Made by a program: the position numbers and the translations under genes | The notes under the pieces: model-generated | Database searches by the model: none | What the model saw: only the letters and a program-made list of their open reading frames with translations | What the model was told of the DNA's origin: nothing | Assembly: GCA_019096155.1 (NCBI GenBank) | Contig: JAHCVI010000003.1 | Location: 310,001 to 374,000, forward strand | DNA length: 64,000 nucleotides | Source of the DNA: Staphylotrichum longicolle | Taxonomy: Eukaryota; Ascomycota; Sordariomycetes; Sordariales; Chaetomiaceae | Direction of reading: 5' to 3' | Shown here: one piece after another, positions 47,115 through 57,203 of the stretch | Numbering within the stretch: the first letter of the stretch is position 1 | How the letters are laid out: every line of letters starts with the position of its first letter

Positions 47115-47890
47115 AGCGACGGGAGCAGGCGGGCCAGCCGGGCCTTTGTCGGTCCGTCGTTGCCTGAGCGAAGGCGTCGCGCAGACTGCGGCGGAGATCG
47201 GCACACCGCGCCACGCCGGCCGGAAGCTGTCTTGGGCTCGGATGACTCGTCGAAGGAGACAGGTCATCATGCCGTCTGGGAACATGTCAGGGGCTGTCTT
47301 TCTGGTTTCTCTTTTTGGTTAGCTGTTTTCTTCTACTTACACTCGTCGTTGTTTTTGTTTTCATGAGATGTATTTGCTTGTCTGTATCTCTCTGTCTCCT
47401 ACAATCTCACAGCCGCCTTCCGAACGTCATGAGAAGAATCTGAGCTTTATATGTACCAGTTATACCTTTGCTAGATACCCATGCTATCAGTTATTCTAGG
47501 CCTTGTAAGCGGCCATGGGTTTGGTCATTGAGAGATGTGTTGTCTTTGATGTCAACTCTTCCGTATTCTTCGTCATCTACTAAACGGTTCTCATGGAGAT
47601 ATCGTCACGCTGGCTTTCCTCACGGTCTCAGGTTTCAACTCCGTCATGATGCTCTTGTTGTCAGTGCATGTCGGCAGGTCAAGAGGAGGTCTTTGAGTCT
47701 CCATTAACACGGACAAGGTCGAGGATTGGTTGGAGGCATAGTAATCAAACAAGTATTCCTACACTATGTACAAAGAGCAGCAATCACCATGGTGATCTGT
47801 ACTCAGCGTCCCGTTATGTGAGTTGAGCACCCTCCGACCCTGACCATCCTCGACCCATTCTGCTCCTTTCCGAGTCGGGTCATCGTTGTT
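47115..47890. other. Convergent 3' region, DUF7924 gene / coiled-coil gene
   Basis: 776 bp shared by the two 3' ends; T-rich from 47300 onwards. No gene is seen. Confidence 0.5.
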
Positions 47891-48514
47891 TCATCCCCAT
47901 TTGGCCTCATCTTCGTCCGCTTCCTCCCGTTTGATTTTGATATCACCGTCCTCTTTCTCCCGTTTGACCTTGGTTTGACCATCCTCATCGCCATCCCTTT
48001 TCACCTCACTCCCTTTGTTATTGTCACCATCCCACCGGGCGGACACCTTCTCAGCCTCGAGCCGGTCACACCGCTCCGGCCATACCACGATCTCCTCTAC
48101 AAGGCCCCAGAGAATACTGCCCGGCTTGTCCTCTGGCTCTTCACCGGGGAAGAACATCTCGTACATCTTCCGCGCCAGCGCTTTGATGGCTAGCTTCTCC
48201 GTGTTCGTCCCGGGTGTGCCATATGGGCTGTGCGCTCTAGCAAACCGGATCGCACCCCACGCACGGTTATACAGACTGTCGAGCCCGCCAGCGTCGGAGA
48301 GCTCGACTGAGCTGGGGACCGTCATAGTAAACTTGTTTATTATTAATTCGACGACTCGCGGGGCGACTGCTCTCTGATATTCTCCCAGCGCGTCGTGGAG
48401 TCGCTGGCTCTCGGCTTCGACATCATCGAGCTCATCGACAAGACGCTCTTTTTCCTCAGCAAGCTGTCTAAGCCTTTTTTCGATCTGTCTGATTTGAATG
48501 CTGGTCAGCGGCAT
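47891..48514 (-). CDS. 207-residue protein with N-terminal coiled coil, unknown function
   Basis: Intronless frame. Residues 5-50 form a heptad-rich coiled coil (IEKRLRQLAEEKERLVDELD). A globular-looking middle (about 60-150) follows, with GLDSLYNRAWGAIRFARAHS and LARKMYEMFFPGEEPEDKPG. The tail is a highly charged Lys/Glu/Asp region with three sumoylation-like motifs (VKRE or IKRE). I do not recognise the family. Codon bias is weaker than in the housekeeping genes, so it may be a fast-evolving or lineage-restricted gene. A nuclear location is suggested only by the charged tail. Confidence 0.6.
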   Translation of the reverse strand: MPLTSIQIRQIEKRLRQLAEEKERLVDELDDVEAESQRLHDALGEYQRAVAPRVVELIINKFTMTVPSSVELSDAGGLDSLYNRAWGAIRFARAHSPYGTPGTNTEKLAIKALARKMYEMFFPGEEPEDKPGSILWGLVEEIVVWPERCDRLEAEKVSARWDGDNNKGSEVKRDGDEDGQTKVKREKEDGDIKIKREEADEDEAKWG

Positions 48515-49100
48515 GGCTTCTGTCCGACAATCTGATCCCTTTGGTGAGAACTGGGACGTTCGATGTGCTCTGTTGCCCGATGTTAGCAGGCCAATATGTG
48601 GGCGCGAAGACAGGTCATATGGAAATTTACCTGGCCTGTGTCTTGAAGAAAGATCGGTGTCGCGCCAACTATCGTCTTGATTTCGGAAGGTCTTGGAGGA
48701 AAATCTGTCGGATGATGCAGCTGGGAAGAGAGATCGGTCGGTCGCAGACTAGTCGAGTAGATACGATGGTAAGGAGATGGAATGATTGGGACGGTGGACT
48801 GCACGGGATGGTAGGAGGAGATGGCTTGAACGGAAGAAGAGTCGACGAGATGAAACAAATCGGTGATTGAAAGTTGAAGAGAGAATAAGAAGTTTTAATC
48901 GGTCGGTTTGGAAGCGGGAGAGTGCCGGATTTGCAAGGCTTCCACAAAGTGTTCACTTTTGACAAGAATATGGAAGGGAAACTGCTAATATTCACAATAG
49001 AAGCCTTGCCCAAGAATCCGATCCATGGCCCGCCAGTCTAAACGCGACGAATGCTTTCAATTTCCCACAGACCATGCCATCAACCCCCAGTACTGTACAA
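48515..49100. other. Spacer between coiled-coil gene start and CDC5 3' end
   Basis: 586 bp holding the promoter of the 207-residue gene and the CDC5 3' UTR. Purine-rich GAAGAGA tracts occur around 48830-48890. No gene is seen. Confidence 0.5.
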
Positions 49101-51485
49101 TCACTGCCCATTAACCCCAATCCTCAACTCCTCCAACTCCTCCTTGACTCTCCTGTACATCTCTTGTGCCTCCCTCTCCCGCGTGCTCACAAACGCCACC
49201 TCGGCCCTCAGCGCGGCCAGCCTCCGCTGGATCGCCGCCTGCTCGCTCGCCTCGAGGATCCGGAACCCAGCCAGCGCGTTCCTCGCCTTCTCCAGCGCGA
49301 CATGCGCCTCTGCCGTCTTGGTCCGCAGCATCTCGGCACGGTTCTTGTACCCGCCCAGGTGCAGGCTGAGCTTCTTCTCGAGCTTGTTGCCCTTCTCGGC
49401 CGAGGCGAGGAGAGATTCCAGGGCAGACTATTCATGTTAGCTAATATTCCAGACGGGAAAGAGAGGAGTGCTTACGTCGAGAGCGGTCTGCATGGCGGAG
49501 AGCTGTTCCTCCTCCTCGTCGTCATCGTAGCAGCCGAGACCAAGAAGCAGGGAGTTGGTGTTTTCCTTGTTCCAGATGGCCTGGACTGCTTCGGGCTTGA
49601 GTTGGTCCTTCATCTCCATGAGGACTTGAAGGCGGGCTTCTGCAAGGGCCGAGTCGTCGATCTGGGGAATCGCGACGGGCTTCGCGGGAGGCGCGCCGGG
49701 AAGGGGGTATTTGGTCGCGTCGTGCGCCATCAGCATCGCCGCTTCGCGAGCAACGAGTGCCTGGGCGGGATCCTCCACCTCGGAAGCGGATCGCAACAAC
49801 GCGTTGTAGTCGACCGTGACCGCCCGGGGTAGATCCCGCTGCATCACCTGGGTCCGCCGCCTGCGTTCGAGAAGCTCGCGGGCCTCGCGAATCTCGCGCT
49901 CCCTGCGGTCACGCTCCGCGGCGTCCTCCTCCCGCTGCTCCGCCGTTCTGGGCTCCTCCTGGTCCTCTGGAATCTCCAGATCCCACTCCGTCTCCTTCGG
50001 CTTGGGCAGAGCAGCGAGACCCTGCTTCAGCTGGTGGCGGAGCGAGAGCTCGCGCATCCTGGCGTCCGCTGGTGTTCCGCCAACCATATCCATATCCTTG
50101 TCCGCCGCGTTCAGGGCAAACGTGTCGCGGGGCGTGCGCAGCGGCGTCTGCCCCACGTGGAGTGGTGTGGCACCCACGTCGTTCGCAGCAGGCCGCAACG
50201 GCGTGGCCAGCGGATTCGGTGTCGCGATGACCTGCTTCCGCGGCGCGACAGACTCGAACCCTGTTGACCCTGCCCCCTCATGAAGCGGCGTATTCTCCCC
50301 GCCAAGCAGCGACGACTGCGTCTCTGTCAAGGCCCGGATGTTGCGGATCTCGTTGGCGATGTGGTCCTCCTGCGCGGGCGCCCGGGGTGTCCGGATCGGC
50401 GCGTTGGTGTTGAGCGCCGAGTAGTTGCCGACCAGCCCGCGGGTGGCGTCGTTGTCGCTGTCACGGGCCATCGCGCTCGCCCGCTCGCCGATCATGCCCA
50501 TCTTGACAATCTCCTCCAGCTCGCCCTCGCTGACCTGCGGTGCGGGCAGGACCAGCGCCTTGCGCTTGCTGCTCTGCTCGGCCTCGCGGATCTTTTGCAT
50601 CTGGCCGGCCTTGAGGGCGGCCTGCATTGACGCAGACGGCCCGTCCTTCTCGTTCTTCCTCCGCTTCCGGTCGGGATCCCCGTCCTCGTCGCCCTTGCGC
50701 TTGTTGCCAACCTGCTGCTTCTTCGGGTCGAAGTGGGAGCGCTGGAACTCGTTGCGCGAGATCTCGTCTGTCGTGTCGTAGAACCCAGGCACGGGCTTCT
50801 TCTCGAACGGGATATCCGCGTTGTAGTCCATCTGCCCCTTCTTGCGCGTCGTGACCTTGATGTTGATGCCGGCCGTCTTGAGCTCGCGCCGCTTCTGCAG
50901 CGCGGCCAGGCGTCGCGACTCCTCCTGCTGCCGCTCGCGGGCCTTGCGCTTCGCCTTCTTGCCCTGCGTGTTGGCCAGGCGGGCGCGGGCCTCGCTCAGC
51001 ATTTCTTTTTCGTCCTCATCGAGATCGATCGTATCGGGGCGGGCGGGCTTCGTCTCGGGATCGGGGTCGACCTCGCCGGGGCGTAAGCGGCGGACATCGT
51101 CGGCGCTGGGGGCTTTGGTCTCGCCGCCTTCGGGGCCCGTCAGGCCGAATGCGGACGCTTCTCGCTGCTCGGCCTCGTCGAGGAGGCGCTGGTACCGCTC
51201 GAGGCACTGGTTGGCGGTGCGGCCGACGATCGGGGCAATGGTGCGCCATTGTGTGGGCATCAGCTTGGCGAGGTGCAGTAGCTTCTCGTCCTCCTCCTTG
51301 CTCCACTCGATCTTCTTGATGCTGGGGTCGAGCCATTCGTTCCATCGCGCCTTGCACTGCTTGGGCGTCTTGCGCGCCAGCAGCGACGACACGCGCGCCC
51401 ACTGGTTCAGCCCATACTTGCTGACGGACGCCTTGAGGATCTCGTCCTCGATGTTGGTCCACACGCCTCCCTTGACGACGGGCAT
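49101..51485 (-). CDS. CEF1: Pre-mRNA splicing factor Cdc5/Cef1 (NineTeen complex)
   Basis: Myb-repeat core subunit of the Prp19/NineTeen complex, needed for spliceosome activation. Exons 51485-49476 and 49427-49101 encode 778 residues. Two Myb repeats fill residues 5-105: GGVWTNIEDEILKASVSKYG, NQWARVSSLLARKTPKQCKA, then IEWSKEEDEKLLHLAKLM and IVGRTANQCLERYQ. A long charged coil follows, then GFYDTTDE near residue 240, a phosphosite-rich TP-repeat region (TPLRTPRD, TPLHVGQTPL) and a C-terminal coiled coil that docks Prp19. The 48-bp intron lies close to the 3' end. The ATG at 51485 is chosen because the Myb repeat begins at once; an in-frame ATG 93 bp upstream would add a basic leader unlike the family. 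Confidence 0.95.
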
Positions 51486-51793
51486 GGTGATGGTTGATGG
51501 TGCGTGGTGTTTGGCGTGGAAAATCGTGGCACGGGTCAACTTTCGAGGTTGAGACTGGGATTTGGCTGCGGCAGGCAACGTGGGGCCTGATTGGTCGAGT
51601 GGCGCAGACCCACTGCAGCTCCGGGGTTGTGTTGCTGCAGCGCGTCTCGGCGTGGAGCTTCACTTTCACTTCAAAGTTCACGAACAACAAGCCCCGGTCG
51701 GCCACAGCGGTGAATTAGCAACAACACGACAATCGACACTGTGAACTTTTGAAAGCGGACCCGTTCAAGACCGGCTGTTTCAATTGAGACAAA
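51486..51793. promoter_or_regulatory. Shared divergent promoter CDC5 / BRE2 with CCAAT box
   Basis: 308 bp between outward-facing starts. A CCAAT pentamer on the minus strand (ATTGG, 51590-51594) is placed to serve both genes through the HAP/CBC complex. No TATA box is seen, as is usual for housekeeping pairs. Confidence 0.5.
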
Positions 51794-53478
51794 ATGGCGT
51801 CCGACGCGGGCTCTCCCCAGCGGGAGCCCACGCCGTCCTCCCTCCCCCCGATGCCCTCATCGATCCCCCAGAAGCGCGCCCTCGAAGACGTCCACAGTCC
51901 CGCTGTTTCGTCACCCCTCAACCCCGAACCCAAGCCACAAAAACCGCAGGTGCAGATCCAGGACGACACCCAAGTTATGGGGCGCGAGAAGCGGACCAAG
52001 AAGGAGTCGCTGAAGAAGCGCGAGTCCAAAGGCGCCCCGGACAGCTCGCGAGCGAAACCCGATCCCAAGCAGAAGGAGCCCCAGGGCGAGCTGGCACCCA
52101 TCCGGTACAAGCTGGCCCACCCGAAACCGACCGACTTTGAGGTGTCCCGCGGCCCCGTCTTCGTGAGCCACCACGACGTGCAGGACGACGAGGGGCGAAC
52201 CATTGAGTTTCTCGAGACATCAGACCAGTACGTGGCGGCTTCACCAGGAATACAATGTATTTGGCTGACCCCCGCAGCGTCTACAACAAGAAAAACTTTC
52301 ACTACACGCACTGCATCGCCGACCCCACCTTCCCGTCCATGTTTTACTACCGCAACACCGAGCCGCCGCCGTTCGGCGCGCACATGAGCTTCGAGGACGC
52401 CGCATCGCACATGTACTTTGACCGGGCCGGCATGCACGTCACCTCGGACAAGGGCTTCCGCATGTGCCGCGCCAACGTGGCCGTCCGCGAAGGGCGGTGG
52501 TACTGGGAGTGCAAGGTCACGCGGGGCATACTGAAGAAGCGGGAGGAGGGCGATCCCGAGTCGCACGGCCACGTGCGGGTCGGGTTTGCCAGGCGGGAAG
52601 CCTCTCTGGACGCGCCGGTTGGGTTCGACGCTTACAGCTACGGCATCCGGGACGTGGCGGGGCAAAAAGTCCACTTGTCGCGGCCAAAAGACTTCTTTCC
52701 GCCGGGGGAGGACATCAAAGAGGGGGACGTCATCGGGCTGGAGATCCAGCTGCCGTCGGAGCGCTTGCAACGAAAGATAGTGTCGGGCCAGTACAACCCG
52801 GCGATCGACCTCGCGGACGAGGAATCCGAGCAGGCCCCCGAGGCGCCCAACATCATCCGCGACCGCATCCCCATCCGTTTCAAGGCGCACATCTACTTTG
52901 AGAAGATCGACTACCACTCGACCAAGGAGCTGGAGGAGCTCATGAACCCGTCGCCCATGGGGTCCGGGCACAGCTCGGAGGCGCCCAACCCGAACCACCC
53001 CGCTCCGGCGCTGCGCACGCTGCCGAATTCGTGCGTCAAGGTGTACAAGAACGGCGTGTTCATGGGGACGCCGTGGACAGATCTGCTGGCGTTTCTCCCG
53101 CCGGCGTCCAAGCAGGCGCAGCAGACGGGGGGCCGGGAGGCGCTCGATGATGGCACGCTGGGCTACTACCCGGCCGTGAGCGTGTTCCGGGGCGGCGCGG
53201 TCGAGATGAACTTTGGGCCGAACTTCTGGTACCCGCCGTCCGAGGACGCCGAGATGACGGACGGGGTCGACGGGCCGCCTCGGCCGGAAGCCGGCAAGCT
53301 CCGGGCGGTCAGCGAGCGCTATGACGAGCAGATCGTCGAGGACATTGTGTACGATATCGTCGACGAGGTCGGCTTCTGGATGCAGGACGGGGGCAAGGTC
53401 ATTGACCGGTCGGCGCGGGACGAGAAGGCCGCGGCGCCGGGGAGCGACGAGATCAAGGAGCTGGTGCAGGACGACTGA
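51794..53478 (+). CDS. BRE2: COMPASS subunit Bre2/Ash2 (SPRY domain)
   Basis: Subunit of the Set1/COMPASS histone H3K4 methyltransferase, acting with Sdc1 (Dpy30). Exons 51794-52227 and 52278-53478 encode 544 residues. Residues 1-110 are basic and disordered (GREKRTKKESLKKRESKG). From about 140 the SPRY fold shows NFHYTHCIADPTFPSMFYYR, VREGRWYWECKVTRG, GHVRVGFARREASLDAPVGF, SYGIRDVAGQKVH and EGDVIGLEIQLP. An insert interrupts the fold before VKVYKNGVFMG and GYYPAVSVFRGGAVEMNFGP. The end carries the Dpy30-binding helix region QIVEDIVYDIVDEVGFWMQD. The plant-homeodomain-like zinc finger of animal Ash2L is absent, as in yeast Bre2. The splice rebuilds DHVYNKKNFH. Confidence 0.93.
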
Positions 53479-53542
53479 TGCGCGGAAATAACGTCAATCA
53501 TCAATAGGCTATCACAAACTTTGGACGAAACGCTAGGGTATC
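53479..53542. other. Short convergent spacer, BRE2 / membrane-anchored gene
   Basis: Only 64 bp separate the two stop codons, so the 3' UTRs must overlap or be very short. Confidence 0.6.
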
Positions 53543-54730
53543 TCACGGCCGGGGACTCTCGACAGGCGGCTCGACCACCACGACGGCGCTCGACGTGCCC
53601 TCCCCGGCCCCTCCTTCAATCTTGCCTTCCACGCCCTCAGTTCCCTCCCCACCCTCCTTCTCCCGCTTCTCCCTCTCCTCCCTCCCGCGCTTATGACAGT
53701 ACCACAGCACAAACAGCAGCAACGTCACCGCCGTGCCCCACAGCACGCTCGTCCCCACAAACGCCGGCCACCTCAGCTTGAGCGCGTTCACGATCGCCTT
53801 GAGCATGCTCTTGACGATCGCCGGCGTCATGACCAGGTCCCCCAGGTTTTTGGGCACGAGGTACTTGGCCAGGCCGCTCGCGTCCGTCTCCTTCTTCAGT
53901 CCTTGCGCCTCGGCCGCCGCGGCCAGCATCTCGGGCGCCAGGGTGCTCGTCAGCTTCTTGGGCAGCTGCGTCACCAGCTTCTGCATGGAGCCGGGGAGCT
54001 TCTCGAACCCGCGGTTCAGCGCGTCGTTGCGCCCGTCGAGGAGGGCGACGAGGTCGTCGACGGCGGTTGGCGCGCCGTGCATGATGTCGCGGAGGACGAG
54101 CACGAATTGGGCGAGGAGGGACTGGATTTCCGTCGAGGCCGTGAGGGCGGCGGATTTGGCTTTGGCTTTGGCGGAGGCGGATTTGGAAGTGGTGGTGGTG
54201 GCGGGGTCGTCCTCGGGGGTGGTGGGCTGGATCCCGAGATTGGTGAGGATGCGGTTTAGGTCGGCCCACTCACGGTCTGCTTCTTCGGGGGGTACGGAGG
54301 CGGGGGAGGGGACGGTGAGCGTGGTCGAGGTGGAGGGCTTGCGGTGGAAGAGGCGGGAGAGGCGGTTGGGTTTTTTGGTGGCCGTGGTCGTAGTGGTAGC
54401 AGTCGCGGTGCTCTCGGCGGGGAGCTGGACGGATTCGCTGTCGCTCTCCCAGGTCAGGTCGGGGGTCTTGGGGCGCGGGGGCAGGGGCGGGCGCGGCCCC
54501 TCGTCGTCCTCGTCATTTGATACCAGTCGCTCGAGGAACTGTTCGTCTTCATCGTTGAGAAGGGGCACCCGTTTGTCGGCGTCTGCGGCCGGGGCTGGGG
54601 GAGCTGCGGCGGGTGTGGGGTCCTCGGCCTGTGCTTTGTCGTCCGAGCCCGTCTTTGCTGTCTTCCCTGTCCCTGCCTTCTCCGCCTTGCCCGTCTTGTC
54701 CTCCTTGTGCTTCTTGAAGAACGATGCCAT
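53543..54730 (-). CDS. Conserved-looking fungal protein with one C-terminal membrane helix
   Basis: Intronless frame of 395 residues from ATG 54730. The N-terminal 180 residues are Ala/Thr/Pro-rich and disordered, with basic MASFFKKHKEDKTGKAEKAG at the start. A helical domain spans about 180-330 (STEIQSLLAQFVLVLRDIMH, LLDGRNDALNRGFEKLPGSM, LVPKNLGDLVMTPAIVKSML). One hydrophobic helix follows (FVGTSVLWGTAVTLLLFVLW) with a positive flank HKRGREEREKREK, suggesting the N-terminal part faces the cytosol. I do not know a function. Some fungal annotations call such proteins ring-like, but no RING cysteines are present. An in-frame ATG at 54799 would add 23 residues without support. Confidence 0.75.
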   Translation of the reverse strand: MASFFKKHKEDKTGKAEKAGTGKTAKTGSDDKAQAEDPTPAAAPPAPAADADKRVPLLNDEDEQFLERLVSNDEDDEGPRPPLPPRPKTPDLTWESDSESVQLPAESTATATTTTTATKKPNRLSRLFHRKPSTSTTLTVPSPASVPPEEADREWADLNRILTNLGIQPTTPEDDPATTTTSKSASAKAKAKSAALTASTEIQSLLAQFVLVLRDIMHGAPTAVDDLVALLDGRNDALNRGFEKLPGSMQKLVTQLPKKLTSTLAPEMLAAAAEAQGLKKETDASGLAKYLVPKNLGDLVMTPAIVKSMLKAIVNALKLRWPAFVGTSVLWGTAVTLLLFVLWYCHKRGREEREKREKEGGEGTEGVEGKIEGGAGEGTSSAVVVVEPPVESPRP

Positions 54731-54988
54731 CGCGCGTGCTGGTGATGTATTGACGCAAAATTCTTGTCGGTCGCAGGTGGATGCGGGGAGGTTGAACAAG
54801 CTCTCGCCTGCAGCTGCATGTCGGCGTCATCCCTTGGCTGCGCTGCTGCCGTCGCATTCGTCCGCATCATCTGTGCCAAGCTTGCACCGCCACAGTGATG
54901 TCATGCAAACTTGTGTTCGTCTCGTGTAGAAATGTGGCTGGTGTATCACCACCGGGTATCAATGCTGCGTACAAGTCTCTCGGATCCA
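54731..54988. other. Spacer between two minus-strand genes
   Basis: 258 bp holding the promoter of the membrane-anchored gene and the NSE1 3' UTR. No feature is seen. Confidence 0.5.
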
Positions 54989-56002
54989 TTACTCCTCGTC
55001 CTCGCCCTCGACATCCTCCGCAACCTCAGCCTCAGCTTCAGCGCTCCGTCTCCTCCGCTTGCCCCGTCCCCGCTGAAACCCCGACCTCGACGTGACCGCC
55101 CGCTCCCCCACAAAGTGGTTCCCGTCCCATGCCGTGCTGCACTTGGGGCACTTCCTCTCGCCCCGCACCCGCCAGAAGCTGTCCTCGCAGATATCGTGCA
55201 GCCGCACCGTGCAGTCCGGCTCGTTGCACCGCTGGCCGTACGTGACGATCTCCTTGCACGCCTCGCAAAACTTGATGTGCTGCCACTCGGGCTCGTCGTC
55301 CTGGTCGTTGTACGTCGCCACCAGCCACGACCACAGCTCCATCAGCGACCTGGGCGTAAGACTGTAGAACCCGTCGCGCGACTTGCTCAGCCAGCCCTCG
55401 GCGACCAGGCTGGCCAAGAGCGAAAGGACCTCGGAGTGCTTCAGCCCCCGGCTGGCCGCCGCCGCAGTAGCCGCTTCCCCGTCCTCCTCCCCGTCCTCGT
55501 CGTCGCTGCCGCCGTGTCCATTTCCGTTCACGTTGCTCTCCCGCCGCGCGGGCCGCGACACCCGCAGCGCCTGGCCCTCGTCGACGGCCATGACCTCCAT
55601 GCGCGGGGTGTTGTACGTCTCGAACATGGCGTCCAGCAGCCGCTTGATGTAGGCGACCTCCTCCGGGGTGCGCGTGGTGCCGAGCTGGGTGGCCGGGTCG
55701 CTGTGGGCGTTGATGAAGGCCCAGACGCGCTCGCCGCTGCAGACCTGGTCGCGCGTGTTGCGGATGTCAAAGTCGAGCGGCTCGATGGCCTCGCGGGCGG
55801 TGCGGATGAAGTTTTCAAAGTCGGCGGGCGTGATGGACTGCGGGGTGACGTCCGGGTCGTCTTCGGCGGCCGACTTGATGGCTGCGAGGATCTTTTGGCC
55901 CTCGCGGAAGGTCAGCGTGCCCCGCGCCATGAAGGCCTGAAGAAAAGCGCGGTTGGCATCGTTGTAGCCGGCCGGGACCGGGGGTTCCCAGGCGTCGTCC
56001 AT
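54989..56002 (-). CDS. NSE1: Smc5/6 complex subunit Nse1 (RING-like)
   Basis: Subunit of the Smc5/6 DNA-repair complex, partner of Nse3 and Nse4, with ubiquitin-ligase activity. Intronless, 337 residues. The winged-helix region starts with YNDANRAFLQAFMARGTLTF and includes EPLDFDIRNTRDQ and VWAFINAHSD. A disordered Asp/Glu-rich insert (about 150-180) is followed by the second winged helix, SEVLSLLASLVAEGWLSKSR, and YSLTPRSLMELWSWL. The variant RING spans about 248-291: CEACKEIVTYGQRC, CTVRLHDIC, CPKCSTAW, with its cysteines and histidine intact. The tail is basic (GRGKRRRRS) then acidic. The in-frame upstream ATG at 56290 adds 96 unlike residues, so ATG 56002 is preferred. Confidence 0.93.
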   Translation of the reverse strand: MDDAWEPPVPAGYNDANRAFLQAFMARGTLTFREGQKILAAIKSAAEDDPDVTPQSITPADFENFIRTAREAIEPLDFDIRNTRDQVCSGERVWAFINAHSDPATQLGTTRTPEEVAYIKRLLDAMFETYNTPRMEVMAVDEGQALRVSRPARRESNVNGNGHGGSDDEDGEEDGEAATAAAASRGLKHSEVLSLLASLVAEGWLSKSRDGFYSLTPRSLMELWSWLVATYNDQDDEPEWQHIKFCEACKEIVTYGQRCNEPDCTVRLHDICEDSFWRVRGERKCPKCSTAWDGNHFVGERAVTSRSGFQRGRGKRRRRSAEAEAEVAEDVEGEDEE

Positions 56003-57203
56003 GGTGATGTTGGGGGTGACTGATTCAATGGCGGAGGGGTTGGTGTAACTGGATCCGACGCGTTGGGGTGCGAACCGCGATTTTTGGTAACGCGGGGAGC
56101 AATGTGGGGTCCAGGCTTTCCAGGTCCCCGCCAGGCCCAGGGGCACATCCTCAGTGGGCCACCCACTGCCCACTGGGCTGAGGTGGTGGTCCCACTCCCA
56201 GGGACTCCGATCCACCACGTGGCTGGGGGATCTGCTGCCCTCGGCCAGATCGCCGAACGCCAAGTTAGCGCAAAAGATCGACCCAGCCAAAACGGAGCGC
56301 AGAGCACACTTCGGGCTAGCACGTCGCTGACATGTCGGAGGTGGCCTCTTTCAGCAGTGGTTTCCACCGCGGTTTTCGGTCCAATGCAACAGAACGCCCT
56401 GCCGGTGCCTCGAGTGTGGCAAGGCGTGTCTTTTCAGCTTTTTGGTGCGCGCTAGCGAACGTAGACCCGGAATCTCGGCAGCTGCGGGCCACTCAGAGCC
56501 CAAGATCGCTTCGGATCGCTCAGGATCGCTCAGGATTGTTTCGTCCGCCCCGTCGCCTCGTCCCGGCCAATCGCCCACTGCGCATTACCGAAAGCGAACA
56601 ACCTCGTCAACATCAATCTCGGATATGCTGCTCGGCTGCGCAGACGGGACTGATTCTGCTCGGCCCGCACACCCAACGGCGCACTCAAGACACTCACCCA
56701 AACATTCAGCAGCCCCTCTCGAGCCACTGCAGCTGCTTGTCGCAGGATGGGTGCGATCTTCTCCGCCGCTCCTCGTTCTTGCAGGTCCCACAGCTCCGTG
56801 GTCCGTGGGGCCAGATAACGCTGCAGAAGGCTGCAGAATGCTGGGTAGGCGTCAGATCCTGACTGGAGCTAGCCCCAAGCAGTGACACGCACGCGAGTTC
56901 CGAGCCCACAATCTGGAACACACCCCACCAGCTGCGGACCTGACCCCCCAATGGTCAGCGTGATCCTGGCCTCAGACCTCTGACAAGAATGCCAGCCCCG
57001 TTCCGCTCAGACGGCGCTCCTTCGCCTGTTGTGTTTGCCCACATGCTGCTGCTAAATCCTTCGCCCCCGGTCCCTGTCGCCCTCTCGCCGACATCCGAAG
57101 CCATGTGAGCCTCAACTTAGATCATCTTGGCAGATCCTGCCGGTAACTTCTGTCCTGCCCTGGCGTGACTCGTTTGTTTGTCGTCCTGCTCCTCATCGCC
57201 AAC
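56003..57203. other. Divergent promoter region, NSE1 / membrane-protein gene
   Basis: 1.2 kb between outward-facing starts. It contains a CCAAT motif near 56567 and a short GGATCGCT direct repeat near 56505-56535. Frames across it are short and unlike real genes here. The last 150 bases are pyrimidine-rich, as in a fungal leader. Confidence 0.5.

Noticed and set aside
51588..51610. tRNA A-box-like sequence (TGGTCGAGTGG)
   Set aside because: No B-box (GGTTCGAATCC-like) at the right distance and no cloverleaf. No tRNA, 5S rRNA or other structured RNA gene was found anywhere by eye.
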